Shown here: positions 1 to 7,899 of the stretch, piece after piece
How the letters are laid out: the number at the start of each line of letters is the position of its first letter
Numbering within the stretch: position 1 is the first letter of the stretch
Source of the DNA: Bacillus solimangrovi
Lineage (GTDB): Bacteria > Bacillota > Bacilli > Bacillales > Bacillaceae_N
Length of the DNA stretch: 64,000 nucleotides
NCBI RefSeq assembly: GCF_001742425.1
Contig: NZ_MJEH01000010.1
Coordinates: forward strand, 1 to 64,000
Direction: 5' to 3'
The notes under the pieces: generated by a model
Told to the model about the DNA's origin: nothing
What the model saw: the letters and a program-made list of their open reading frames with translations, nothing else
The model's database searches: none
Made by a program: the position numbers and the translations under genes

Positions 1-397
1 GCTTAGCAAATGTAAACTTTCAACGTCTTGTAACTGTGCAATGAGTAGTAATTTTATGAATGACTTTGTCGTTAACTTCTTCGTATAGTAGTCTAATTCC
101 AAATTTTTCACGTAATCTTGTCCATGTGTAGGTCATTTATTAGTGGATTTGGACGGATTACTACCTGATTTCATCAAAATTATACAGGACTTTATCTTTT
201 TATGAGATAAAATTACTGAACATGTGAAGTGTTTTAATAATTAAGTTAAAAAAATACACCACCTGTGATAAGTGAAATTACTCTTATTAAAATATATAAG
301 AAATAAAAAATCATTGAAATTTCCAAGGTTTATAATTACATTACAGGGTAATTAATCCATTGTTGAATATTTATGCTGAATACAGAGGTGATTACAA
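1..397. other. AT-rich region, no supported gene
   Basis: Nothing here can be supported as a gene. A 38-codon open frame on the minus strand (136 down to 20) has no ribosome binding site and matches nothing I recognise. The stretch just before 398 carries the GAGGTG ribosome binding site (385-390) used by the next gene. Confidence 0.5.
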
Positions 398-766
398 ATA
401 AAATATAAGAGAGATGAAACATTTCGGTATGAATTCAAAACACCACTTCAAAGTATGTTTACAATTGTTGAAGTTGATAATGTAAGTCGAAAAAGTAGCC
501 CTGGTAGAGCTGAAATATATAATATTAGTCCTGGTGGACTTAAGATGTATACAAAATATGATCTAAGCTTAAAAAAATATAATATAAAAATTGATATAAT
601 GTTTCAATTAATAGGACGAAGTTTCTCATTCTCTGGTACTCCCGTTTGGCAAATTGAAGGTCATGATAGTGGATACTATTATGGGATTGATTTAGATATT
701 GATGATCATACCCAAAAGGATTTAATTGAACGAATTAAGCAACATTCTGCCTCTTCGTCTAAATAA
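398..766 (+). CDS. PilZ-domain-like protein with apparent ATA start codon
   Basis: Small PilZ-like protein; PilZ domains usually bind cyclic di-GMP and act as effector switches. The frame carries the NISPGG segment expected of the [DN]xSxxG box. The usual arginine-rich N-terminal box (KRDETFR) is encoded only upstream of the first ATG at 455. That upstream frame is open from 392, and a GAGGTG ribosome binding site (385-390) sits 7 bases before an ATA codon at 398, which would give a protein of 122 residues beginning with Lys-Tyr-Lys-Arg after the initiator. No ATG, GTG or TTG lies in frame between 392 and 455. Starting at 455 gives 103 residues without the arginine box. The arginine spacing is RxxxxR, one residue longer than the textbook motif, so cyclic di-GMP binding is only an inference. 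The gene stands alone and ends at a terminator shared with the mrp operon. Confidence 0.6.
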   Translation: MKYKRDETFRYEFKTPLQSMFTIVEVDNVSRKSSPGRAEIYNISPGGLKMYTKYDLSLKKYNIKIDIMFQLIGRSFSFSGTPVWQIEGHDSGYYYGIDLDIDDHTQKDLIERIKQHSASSSK

Positions 767-802
767 AACTAATCAAATATGTTTGGAATGAAGAATTAAA
801 CG

Positions 803-838
803 AAAAAAGCGAAATCACTATGTGACTTCGCTTTTTTA
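803..838. terminator. Bidirectional terminator between PilZ gene and mrpG
   Basis: A 16-base arm starting AAAAAAGCGAA pairs with an arm ending TTCGCTTTTTT, with one G-T wobble and a 3-4 base loop. Poly-A on one side and poly-T on the other let it work for both converging units. Confidence 0.8.
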
Positions 839-865
839 ATGAAATAAGATATTGTGTTTGTTACT

Positions 866-1195
866 TTATTTTGCATTTTTCATATCATCTTTTACACTTT
901 TTTCCCATAGTTTGACACCACTATGGTAGGCAGCTCGAGAAATCATATGTCCTCCAACTGGAGCAGTTAAAAGAACAAAGATAATACCGAGGATGAGCTT
1001 ACCACTTACAACATGTTCTTTAAAGTAAAAAAACAAGAAAGCTGCAAGAAGAATTCCAGCGACCCCAAGTGTTGCACTTTTTGTTGCGGCATGTAAGCGA
1101 GTGTATACGTCAGGGAATCGAACAATTCCTAATGAACCAGAAAAGATAAAAAAGGTGCCAATAATTAACAGTATACTAATGATTATCTCGTTCAA
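866..1195 (-). CDS. mrpG: Na+/H+ antiporter Mrp subunit G
   Basis: Last subunit of the Mrp multisubunit sodium/proton antiporter in the cytoplasmic membrane (PhaG/MnhG family). It has 109 residues, with three hydrophobic segments and the family core GIVRFPDVYTRLHAATKSAT. A TTG start at 1195 is chosen because an AAGGG site lies 8 bases upstream; a GTG at 1204 in the same frame would add three residues but sits on the ribosome binding site. The start lies inside the end of mrpF, as is usual in tightly coupled mrp operons. The gene ends against the bidirectional terminator at 803-838. Confidence 0.9.
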   Translation of the reverse strand: MNEIIISILLIIGTFFIFSGSLGIVRFPDVYTRLHAATKSATLGVAGILLAAFLFFYFKEHVVSGKLILGIIFVLLTAPVGGHMISRAAYHSGVKLWEKSVKDDMKNAK

Positions 1196-1466
1196 TGATA
1201 ACACCCTTTTCTAAAAATTTTGCAGTCGCAACTGTACCGATAAATGATAAAATCCCAATTAAAAGAATAATATCATTAAATTTTATCGTTTCTACTTTGA
1301 TAGCCATAAGACCTGTTAATGCAATAAGGTTAATCCCAATTGTATCTAATGCGACTGCTCTATCAGGGTTTGTAGGCCCTTTTACAGCTCTGTATAGTAA
1401 CATGACAAGTGAAATGGCAATGACAATAGAACAAATATCAATAACAATACTTAAAAGATCAGACAT
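1176..1466 (-). CDS. mrpF: Na+/H+ antiporter Mrp subunit F
   Basis: Small membrane subunit of the Mrp antiporter (MnhF/PhaF family), 96 residues with three predicted membrane helices. The family segment KGPTNPDRAVALDTIG lies between helices 1 and 2. In B. subtilis MrpF is also linked to bile salt efflux (established knowledge). The ATG at 1466 follows a GGAGGTG site on the minus strand. It starts 1 base after mrpE ends and overlaps mrpG by about 20 bases, so translation is likely coupled. Confidence 0.92.
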   Translation of the reverse strand: MSDLLSIVIDICSIVIAISLVMLLYRAVKGPTNPDRAVALDTIGINLIALTGLMAIKVETIKFNDIILLIGILSFIGTVATAKFLEKGVIIERDNH

Positions 1467-1467
1467 G

Positions 1468-1950
1468 TTACCTTGTCACCTCCATAATCGCTTTCTCAAA
1501 TGTATTTTTGATCCCATCGATTTGTTCTTCTACATTAGGAATATCCATTGCATGGATATAAATAACTGAATAATCATTTGAAACTGCAACTGACAAAGTT
1601 CCTGGAGTTAGTGTTATAAGGTTTGCAAGAAGCGTAATTTCCCAGTTTGTTTTTAGGTCAATCGGTAAAGCAAATATGCCTGGTTTTGTATCTGTTTTTA
1701 AGTTTGGTTTATAAACAAATTTCACAACAGATAAATTTGCTAAGATTAACTCTTTAATAAAGAGTAGAATCAGTTTGCAGATTGCATAGACACGATCTAA
1801 ATAAAATGAGTCAGGGATGAAACGACGCATTAAGAATAGTAAGAACATCCCGACAAAATACCCGATAACGAACGTAGAAAAATCAAAGGTTTCCCACAAA
1901 AACATCCAAATAAATGCTACTAAAATGTTTAAAATGATTTGAAAGTTCAT
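1468..1950 (-). CDS. mrpE: Na+/H+ antiporter Mrp subunit E
   Basis: Membrane subunit MrpE (MnhE family), 160 residues. Two or three N-terminal helices are followed by a conserved cytoplasmic part with TNWEITLLANLITLTPGTLS and IHAMDIPN. The start is set at the ATG at 1950, because AGGAG then has 8 bases of spacing and the protein begins MNFQIILN like relatives; an in-frame ATG at 1956 lies too close to the site. MrpE belongs to the MrpD-MrpE-MrpF-MrpG half of the complex. Gene order and spacing show co-transcription with mrpD. Confidence 0.92.
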   Translation of the reverse strand: MNFQIILNILVAFIWMFLWETFDFSTFVIGYFVGMFLLFLMRRFIPDSFYLDRVYAICKLILLFIKELILANLSVVKFVYKPNLKTDTKPGIFALPIDLKTNWEITLLANLITLTPGTLSVAVSNDYSVIYIHAMDIPNVEEQIDGIKNTFEKAIMEVTR

Positions 1951-1952
1951 AC

Positions 1953-3437
1953 TCATGACTCCTTTAACACAGTATTTACATAGATTGAAGGGTCTGTGAG
2001 TGTTTCTGTAATTTGTTCAACATAAGGGATAAACCACTCTGCTCCAATACCAAGTAACACGGAAAACGTAAGAAGTAAAGTAATTGGAAGAATCATCCCC
2101 TTCTCACTTCCTTTTTCTTCATGTGGTTCAAGTTTTGCTTCTCCCCAGAATCCGTTAATAAAGATACGGAGGACAGAAAGCAGAATGAGTAGGCTTGAAA
2201 GTAGAGCCATTCCAACAATTATATAATTTCCATTCTCAAAACCGCCTTTTATTAAAAGGAACTTGCCTATAAAACCACTAAATGGAGGGATACCTGCTAA
2301 CGTAACTGTTGCAATTAAGAATAGCCAAGCAAGTAGCTGATGATTACGAATTAAACCACCCATTTTACGTAAATCAGCCGTACCAGTAATTTTTATCATG
2401 GCTCCAGCAAGTAAAAAGAGCGCGCCTTTTACGATCATATCATGAATTAAATAATAGACCGTACCAGAAAGTGCTGTTTCATTGTATATGCCAATTCCCA
2501 TAATCATAAACCCTACAGCTGGAATAATATTATAAGCGACAATCAGCTTTACATTATAAGTGGATAAAGCACCGACAACACCCATTAACATCGTAATACC
2601 AGCGAGAATGATGAATAGTTCATGTGTAATATCCGTCTTATAAATAAAAATTAATGTAAATACACGTAGAATGGAGTATACCCCAACTTTAGTTAATAAT
2701 GCTCCGAACAATGCTGAAATAACAGGGTTAGGTACTGCATATGATTTCGGAAGCCAAAAATAAAGTGGGAATAGTGCTCCTTTCGTCGCAAATACAAGAA
2801 ATAAAAGTATAGAAATTGTCGTTAAAATACCTTGCTGTTCAGCCAGCTGTACTCGTTCGGCTAGATGTGCCATATTTAAAGTTCCTGTAACTGAATACAA
2901 GAAAGCGACAGTTGTAACGAACAACATTGATGAGAAAACGTTAATTAAAACATATTTCAATGATTCACGAAGTTGTTCCTTCGTTCCTCCTAAGATAATT
3001 AGACCATAGGAAGCCATTAAAAGGACTTCAAAGAATACGAATAAATTAAACAAATCTCCAGTAAGGAATGCACCACTAACTCCAGCAATTAAAAGTTGAA
3101 AGAACGTATAGAAATAGAATCGTTCACGTTCTTCATCTAAGCTTCGCATTGCATAGATGGCACAAGCAACTGCAATCAGGTCAGTTACTATAACGAGTGT
3201 CATGGCAAGCCCGTCAGCAACAAGAACAATTCCAAACGGTGCCATCCAATCTCCAGCTTCCAGCAAAATTGGAGCATCTGTAAAAACTATGTTTGCAATA
3301 TATAAAGATGTAAGCAGCGTAACGATTGACATGATAATTGTAATGCTGCGTACAAGCGGCAACTTCTTATGGAAAAACGCTGTTAAAATCCCTGTTAAAA
3401 ATGGTAGTAGTATTGGTAAAATCGCTAAATTACTCAT
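1953..3437 (-). CDS. mrpD: Na+/H+ antiporter Mrp subunit D
   Basis: Large proton-pumping-type membrane subunit of the Mrp antiporter, 494 residues with about 14 hydrophobic segments. It is homologous to complex I subunits NuoM and NuoN. Visible family features include the glutamate-containing helix (LFNLFVFFEVLLMASYGLI), the lysine helix ATKGALFPLYFWLPKSYAVP, and GIPPFSGFIGKFLLIKGG. The ATG at 3437 follows a GAGAGG site with 8-base spacing. It overlaps the end of mrpC by 8 bases. The family moves Na+ outward in exchange for protons and supports alkali and salt tolerance. Confidence 0.95.
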   Translation of the reverse strand: MSNLAILPILLPFLTGILTAFFHKKLPLVRSITIIMSIVTLLTSLYIANIVFTDAPILLEAGDWMAPFGIVLVADGLAMTLVIVTDLIAVACAIYAMRSLDEERERFYFYTFFQLLIAGVSGAFLTGDLFNLFVFFEVLLMASYGLIILGGTKEQLRESLKYVLINVFSSMLFVTTVAFLYSVTGTLNMAHLAERVQLAEQQGILTTISILLFLVFATKGALFPLYFWLPKSYAVPNPVISALFGALLTKVGVYSILRVFTLIFIYKTDITHELFIILAGITMLMGVVGALSTYNVKLIVAYNIIPAVGFMIMGIGIYNETALSGTVYYLIHDMIVKGALFLLAGAMIKITGTADLRKMGGLIRNHQLLAWLFLIATVTLAGIPPFSGFIGKFLLIKGGFENGNYIIVGMALLSSLLILLSVLRIFINGFWGEAKLEPHEEKGSEKGMILPITLLLTFSVLLGIGAEWFIPYVEQITETLTDPSIYVNTVLKES

Positions 3438-3768
3438 GTTCCGTACCTCTCAATTCATCCATATTATCTGTATGATTGGTCTTATAAGTGCGGTAAGCAA
3501 GCACGAGTAAATAAGATGTGACTCCAAAGCTAATTACAATTGACGTTAATATTAACGCTTGTGGCAATGGGTCTGTATATTGAGTTACCCCTTCAACAAT
3601 AATAGGGGGTGCCCCTGTCTTAAGTCGTCCCATCGTTAATATTAAAAGGTGTGCACCATGGGAAATTAGACTAGTACCGATGATGATACGCAAGATTTGC
3701 TTTTGTAATAACATATAAACGCCAGTTGTAAAAAGCAATCCAGCGACAATACTCATGATTATTTCCAT
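3430..3768 (-). CDS. mrpC: Na+/H+ antiporter Mrp subunit C
   Basis: NuoK-like small subunit of the Mrp complex, 112 residues and three membrane helices, with the hallmark stretch DPLPQALILTSIVISFGVTS. The start ATG at 3768 lies only 3 bases after the mrpA stop codon (3772-3774). In seven-gene mrp operons a roughly 140-residue mrpB lies at exactly this junction, so mrpC directly follows mrpA here without it. The ribosome binding site (GGGGAGG) lies inside the end of mrpA, which suggests translational coupling. Confidence 0.93.
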   Translation of the reverse strand: MEIIMSIVAGLLFTTGVYMLLQKQILRIIIGTSLISHGAHLLILTMGRLKTGAPPIIVEGVTQYTDPLPQALILTSIVISFGVTSYLLVLAYRTYKTNHTDNMDELRGTEHE

Positions 3769-3771
3769 CTG

Positions 3772-6114
3772 TTAGTCCGCCTCCCCATCTTTTCGTAATT
3801 TTATCATAGTAAAGATTGCAAGTGCTGCTAAGCCAAGTACAGTGATTTCAAGCATAGTATCTAATCCACGCATATCTACAAGAATAACGTTTACGATATT
3901 ATGCCCACCCCCAAGTGGTACGGAAGTTTCTACAAAATAGTCAGATATTGTTTCAAATAATTTTGTGCTATGTGAAGCAATTGCAGTAAGTGTGATGATT
4001 GTTCCAACACTAATCGAAATGATCCAATTCAGTAAATTGTTTCCAACGCTTTCTTCACGTTTCTTCAGTTCTGGCAAGTGATAGAAGCATAATAAGAATA
4101 GAGCTACAGTAACAGTCTCTACAATTAATTGAGTTAATGCTAGATCGGGTGCACGATAGATAACGAATAAGAGGGAAAGTCCAAATCCAACGACACCTAA
4201 TACTAATATTGACGTAATGCGATTGTTTGAGAGAACGGTAGCAAAAGCAGCTCCAACCATGATTAGACCAATTAGGATTTCTGTCCAATTTATTGGTGCT
4301 AGATTGTCTGTTGATATTGAGAAACCGTCAGTAATTATGAATATACTACCAGTTACAATCACTAGGAACAATAAGATTAATGACATATATAGGCGTAGAG
4401 ATCCTGTCATATAGAAACTCGTTGCTTTCTTAGACATTGTAAAAACATTTTCTACAATATAGTCATACGTTTTGTTTGCACTAAATCGACCAGGCATTAC
4501 GTTATAGAACGATAGCCATTTCTCTCGAGTGATATAAAGTACCAGTCCTAGTGCCACAACAATTAGTGACATTAATAATGGTACACTATTAAATCCGTGC
4601 CAGAAGTAAATATGCTTATCTGGAGCAGATCCATAAACGGCTTCAACAGCTGGCGTAATTATTGGACCATTAATTAAGTTCGGAAACAGCCCGATGATAA
4701 CGATGAGTGCAACTAATATAACTGGTGAAAGGTGCATGCCGAAAGGTGGCTCATGTGGTTTCTTCTCTAATTTTGACAAGTCGCCTTTTCCAGTGAATGT
4801 TTTGAAAAATAATAAAACAGAATAGACAAAAGTAAAGATACTACCGAAAATCGCAATAATTGGATAGAACGGTGCTACTGTAGCAACAAGACTAGAGCCT
4901 TCATGTCCTAGGTTAAGTGTTGATTCAAAGAACATTTCTTTACTTAAAAATCCATTCAAGATTGGTAATGGCATACCAGCCATTGAAAAAGTTCCAAATA
5001 AAGCAAGTGTTGCTGTTATAGGCATTAATGTCATTAGTCCACCAAGGCGTCTAATGTCACGAGTTCCTGTTTCATGATCAACAATTCCTGCGACCATAAA
5101 GAGTGAGCCTTTGAATGTTGCATGGTTAAAAATGTGGAAAATGGCAGCGAAAACAGCCACTTCTGTTCCAATACCTAGCATAGACATAATCATTCCGAGT
5201 TGGCTGATCGTCGAATATGCTAAAATTCCTTTTAAGTCTGTTTGGCGAACTGCCATATAAGACCCCCAACACAATGTAAGAAGTCCGAAACCAGAAACAA
5301 GGATAAAGAATAAATCAGTGCCTGCAAATAGCAATGACAAACGTGCTACTAGATAAATACCAGCCTTAACCATTGTCGCCGAGTGTAAATATGCACTAAC
5401 AGGTGTTGGCGCTTCCATGGCATCTGGGAGCCAAATATGGAATGGAAATTGAGCTGACTTAGTAAAAGCGCCTAATAAAATTAAAATTAAGATTCCCGTA
5501 AATAATGGGCTATTCAAGACTAAATCCGCGTTGTCAATTACACCACGAATGCTTGAAGTTCCTGCCGTAACCGATAGAAGAACAAAGCCCCCTAGCATTG
5601 CTAAACCACCGAAAACTGTAATGAGCATTGATTTTTGTGCACCATAACGTGAACGTTCTCTGTGGTTCCAAAAACCGATTAATAAAAATGATGATAAGCT
5701 TGTTAATTCCCAAAATGTATACAGAACAAATAAGTTATCAGAAAGGACAACACCTAACATTGCAGTCATGAAAATAAGCAAATACACGTAAAAATGACCA
5801 AGTTTCTCACTTTTGTGTAAATAGTAAATGGAATAAAGGACGACAAGTGAGCCTATTCCAGTTATCAACATACTGAATAAGAAGCTTAAACCATCTAAGT
5901 ATAAGTCATAATTAATGTTAAGAGAAGGTATCCAATTAACTGTTTGGACAATTGTTCCTTCCTTAATTTTTGGAAGATACGATAGGAAATAAGAAAATAA
6001 TGAAACGGGTACAATTAGTACAAACCAGCCCGTATGTATCGACCGCACTTTTGAATAGAGAAACGGTACAAGCACCGCAAATAATATTGGTGCTAATACA
6101 GCAAGATGCAGCAT
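3772..6114 (-). CDS. mrpA: Na+/H+ antiporter Mrp subunit A
   Basis: Largest Mrp subunit, 780 residues with about 20 membrane helices, homologous to NuoL plus a C-terminal MbhD/MbhE-like extension. Key stretches are FVLYTFWELTSLSSFLLIG, the lysine helix FTKSAQFPFHIWLPDAMEAP, HSATMVKAGIY, and near the end APDLALTQLIVETVTVALF and VNVILVDMRGLDTMLEI. The last of these closes normal MrpA proteins, so the C-terminus is not an MrpA-MrpB fusion. A strong site (AAGGAGG, 6-base spacing) precedes the ATG at 6114. It is the first gene of the minus-strand operon mrpACDEFG. A GTGAA-CT-TTCAC inverted repeat at 6146-6157 lies in the leader. The segment AGMPLPILNGFLSKE looks slightly longer than the form I remember in relatives. 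Confidence 0.94.
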   Translation of the reverse strand: MLHLAVLAPILFAVLVPFLYSKVRSIHTGWFVLIVPVSLFSYFLSYLPKIKEGTIVQTVNWIPSLNINYDLYLDGLSFLFSMLITGIGSLVVLYSIYYLHKSEKLGHFYVYLLIFMTAMLGVVLSDNLFVLYTFWELTSLSSFLLIGFWNHRERSRYGAQKSMLITVFGGLAMLGGFVLLSVTAGTSSIRGVIDNADLVLNSPLFTGILILILLGAFTKSAQFPFHIWLPDAMEAPTPVSAYLHSATMVKAGIYLVARLSLLFAGTDLFFILVSGFGLLTLCWGSYMAVRQTDLKGILAYSTISQLGMIMSMLGIGTEVAVFAAIFHIFNHATFKGSLFMVAGIVDHETGTRDIRRLGGLMTLMPITATLALFGTFSMAGMPLPILNGFLSKEMFFESTLNLGHEGSSLVATVAPFYPIIAIFGSIFTFVYSVLLFFKTFTGKGDLSKLEKKPHEPPFGMHLSPVILVALIVIIGLFPNLINGPIITPAVEAVYGSAPDKHIYFWHGFNSVPLLMSLIVVALGLVLYITREKWLSFYNVMPGRFSANKTYDYIVENVFTMSKKATSFYMTGSLRLYMSLILLFLVIVTGSIFIITDGFSISTDNLAPINWTEILIGLIMVGAAFATVLSNNRITSILVLGVVGFGLSLLFVIYRAPDLALTQLIVETVTVALFLLCFYHLPELKKREESVGNNLLNWIISISVGTIITLTAIASHSTKLFETISDYFVETSVPLGGGHNIVNVILVDMRGLDTMLEITVLGLAALAIFTMIKLRKDGEAD

Positions 6115-6668
6115 AAATGAGCCTCCTTAAAATTGTAAGTTTATTGTGAACTTTCACTATAGCTGTTTGTGACTATAATGAACTACTCTTTCGTGAAAAG
6201 AACATCGCCTTCTCACTGAGGAGTTGCGTTGATTCAATTGGTTATAAATGGTAATTATGTAATAAGAATTACCGAGATTTTATTTCTAAGTAAAAATTGT
6301 TCTAAGTCTTATTAGGTTTTGAAGATTGTTTAAAAATTAGTTGCAATATGATAAAAAAAATTGAGCGCTGATTTGAAATCAGTTAGGCTCATTGTTGAGC
6401 TAAAAAAACATATTTATAACTATTAAGGAAATGATTACAACATGTCTAGGATTTTCTGTGCTCAACATTATTAATTAACGTAAGAAGGTGACAGTCATAA
6501 ATATAATTGTAAGCACAAAGTGGCTGTTTATTCAATAGATATACTTCATGAAAAAAAGCGTTCGCATGCAAATGAATTATACATCTTAAATAGGAAGAAA
6601 TAGAATATAAATAAAAGAAATTTTGTGAAGTAACTTAAAGGAATAAAAGGAAGAGAAAAGGTAAATAC
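6115..6668. other. Long intergenic region upstream of mrpA
   Basis: I find no coding frame with a ribosome binding site here. It must hold the mrp promoter, since mrpA starts at 6114 on the minus strand; possible -10 boxes of the TATAGT type lie around 6157-6175, but no convincing -35 was found. A small inverted repeat lies at 6146-6157, and an imperfect hairpin (TTGAGC with GCTCA flanking a CTGATTTGAAATCAG core) lies around 6361-6393. Confidence 0.45.
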
Positions 6669-6707
6669 AAAAAAACAACGATGAAACAATTAAGGTTCAT
6701 CGTTGTT
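6669..6707 (-). terminator. Terminator downstream of sda
   Basis: The 12-base arms AACAACGATGAA (6674-6685) and TTCATCGTTGTT (6696-6707) flank a 10-base loop. On the minus strand the hairpin is followed by a run of T, so it terminates the sda transcript, which ends at 6723. Confidence 0.8.
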
Positions 6708-6722
6708 ATTAAATTATATGTG

Positions 6723-6878
6723 TTAGGAAGATATCTTTATTTTGTCAGTTAAATGACGAAGTACTAATTCTTGCTCGATTAAGTGGATGAATTCTGGACT
6801 GAGTTTTAATTCGATTGCTTTCATATACGATTCAATAAGTAAATCATCTGATAGCTTGTACATATTAGTAATGTGCAC
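6723..6878 (-). CDS. sda: Sporulation initiation checkpoint inhibitor Sda
   Basis: Sda blocks sporulation by binding sporulation histidine kinases such as KinA when replication initiation or DNA integrity is disturbed (established in B. subtilis). The frame encodes a helical hairpin protein with LSDDLLIESYMKAIELKLS and FIHLIEQELVLRHL, clearly like the 46-residue B. subtilis protein. An ATG at 6863 gives exactly 46 residues but lies 24 bases from GGAGG. An in-frame GTG at 6878 lies 9 bases from it and adds five residues, so I chose the GTG. Its position beside yqeG is the conserved one. The cluster of DnaA boxes upstream (7002-7100) fits the known DnaA-dependent expression of sda. Confidence 0.88.
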   Translation of the reverse strand: MHITNMYKLSDDLLIESYMKAIELKLSPEFIHLIEQELVLRHLTDKIKISS

Positions 6879-7001
6879 TGCCTTTCACCTCCGAGGAATT
6901 TTCCGAGTCTATCTAAAGAGGTTGTTGAATATAATGGTAGGCTTGTTTATTTTTGTATGACTTTACTTTAACATGAATTTTCAAACAGAACAATCGTTCT
7001 T

Positions 7002-7100
7002 GTATCCACAGGTTAAGGGGGATAAGTTGTGGGTAAGTTGTTCGTAAGTTTATAAAAACAAGGTGTTGTAAGGTGGATAATGTGTATAATATTATCCACA
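7002..7100. promoter_or_regulatory. Cluster of five DnaA boxes between sda and yqeG
   Basis: Nine-base DnaA-box-like sites lie at 7002-7010 (GTATCCACA), 7028-7036 (TGTGGGTAA), 7072-7080 (GGTGGATAA), 7081-7089 (TGTGTATAA) and 7092-7100 (TTATCCACA). The last is the perfect consensus and 7081-7089 fits TTATNCACA on the other strand; the rest have one mismatch. In B. subtilis the sda-yqeG interval is a known DnaA-binding cluster outside oriC that adjusts sda transcription. Confidence 0.85.
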
Positions 7101-7197
7101 GGTGATCGGAGATGTCAAAAGATGTCGAAAGAATTTTCTGTGATTTTATAATATTACTTTCTCATGAGTTTTTATTTTAACTCCTTTAGAAATTTTT

Positions 7198-7226
7198 TTG
7201 AAAGTAATAAGTAAATCCGTTATCAT
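7198..7226 (+). promoter_or_regulatory. Sigma-A-type promoter for yqeG operon
   Basis: TTGAAA at 7198-7203 and TATCAT at 7221-7226 are separated by exactly 17 bases. It lies about 150 bases before the yqeG start and just downstream of the DnaA boxes, so DnaA could also influence this unit (inference). Confidence 0.6.
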
Positions 7227-7381
7227 AGTGGAGATATAGTATGAGATAAGTCTAGTTGATAAGTAAAATTATTATTTGTGAGCAGAAGCAGTTTTCTACT
7301 ATAGATGGTCAGTTAGAATGTGATAAAAAGATATAGCTTTATGTAACTTATACATGAAAGCTGTTATTGAGGTGAAGCAAT

Positions 7382-7897
7382 ATGCTTAAGAAGTTTATGC
7401 CTGATCAACATGCAAAATCAATTTTCGAAATAAAACCAGAGGATCTAATAGAAAAGGGTGTTCGTGGTGTTATTACGGACTTAGATAATACACTAGTGGA
7501 ATGGGATCGACCTGATGCAACACCTGAATTGACAAATTGGTTCACCGAGATGCAAGAGAACGGTATCTCTGTTTTGATTGTTTCAAATAACAATGAAGCA
7601 AGAGTGCGTACTTTTGCTGAACCTCTTGGAGTTCCCTATATTTACAGTGCACGTAAACCGATGCGATTGTCATTTAAAAAAGCTTTGAAAAAGTTGGGTA
7701 TGAAGAAAGAGGAAGTCGTTGTTATTGGTGACCAGTTAATGACCGATGTGCTCGGTGGTAATTTAACAGGGGTACATACGATTTTAGTTGTACCAGTTGC
7801 TCAATCAGATGGCCTGTTTACACGAGTAAATCGTCAGTTTGAAAGACGCATTCTAAATTGGATGAAACGAAAAGGGATGATTTATTGGGAGGAATAG
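7382..7897 (+). CDS. yqeG: YqeG family HAD-type phosphatase
   Basis: HAD-superfamily hydrolase of the YqeG (HAD-IIIA) type, 171 residues, the usual length. Motif I is DLDNTLVEWDRP near residue 33, with both catalytic aspartates (DxD). Motif II is IVSNNNEARV, and the acidic motif GDQLMTDVLGGN lies near residue 117. The physiological substrate is not settled. It starts at an ATG after GAGGTG and opens the conserved yqeG-yqeH-aroE-yhbY-nadD-yqeK-rsfS-yqeM series. Its stop lies two bases before the GTG start of yqeH, so the two are probably translated together. Confidence 0.93.
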   Translation: MLKKFMPDQHAKSIFEIKPEDLIEKGVRGVITDLDNTLVEWDRPDATPELTNWFTEMQENGISVLIVSNNNEARVRTFAEPLGVPYIYSARKPMRLSFKKALKKLGMKKEEVVVIGDQLMTDVLGGNLTGVHTILVVPVAQSDGLFTRVNRQFERRILNWMKRKGMIYWEE

Positions 7898-7899
7898 AT

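Noticed and set aside
20-136. 38-codon open frame on the minus strand at the window start
   Set aside because: No ribosome binding site, bounded by stops, and no recognisable motif.
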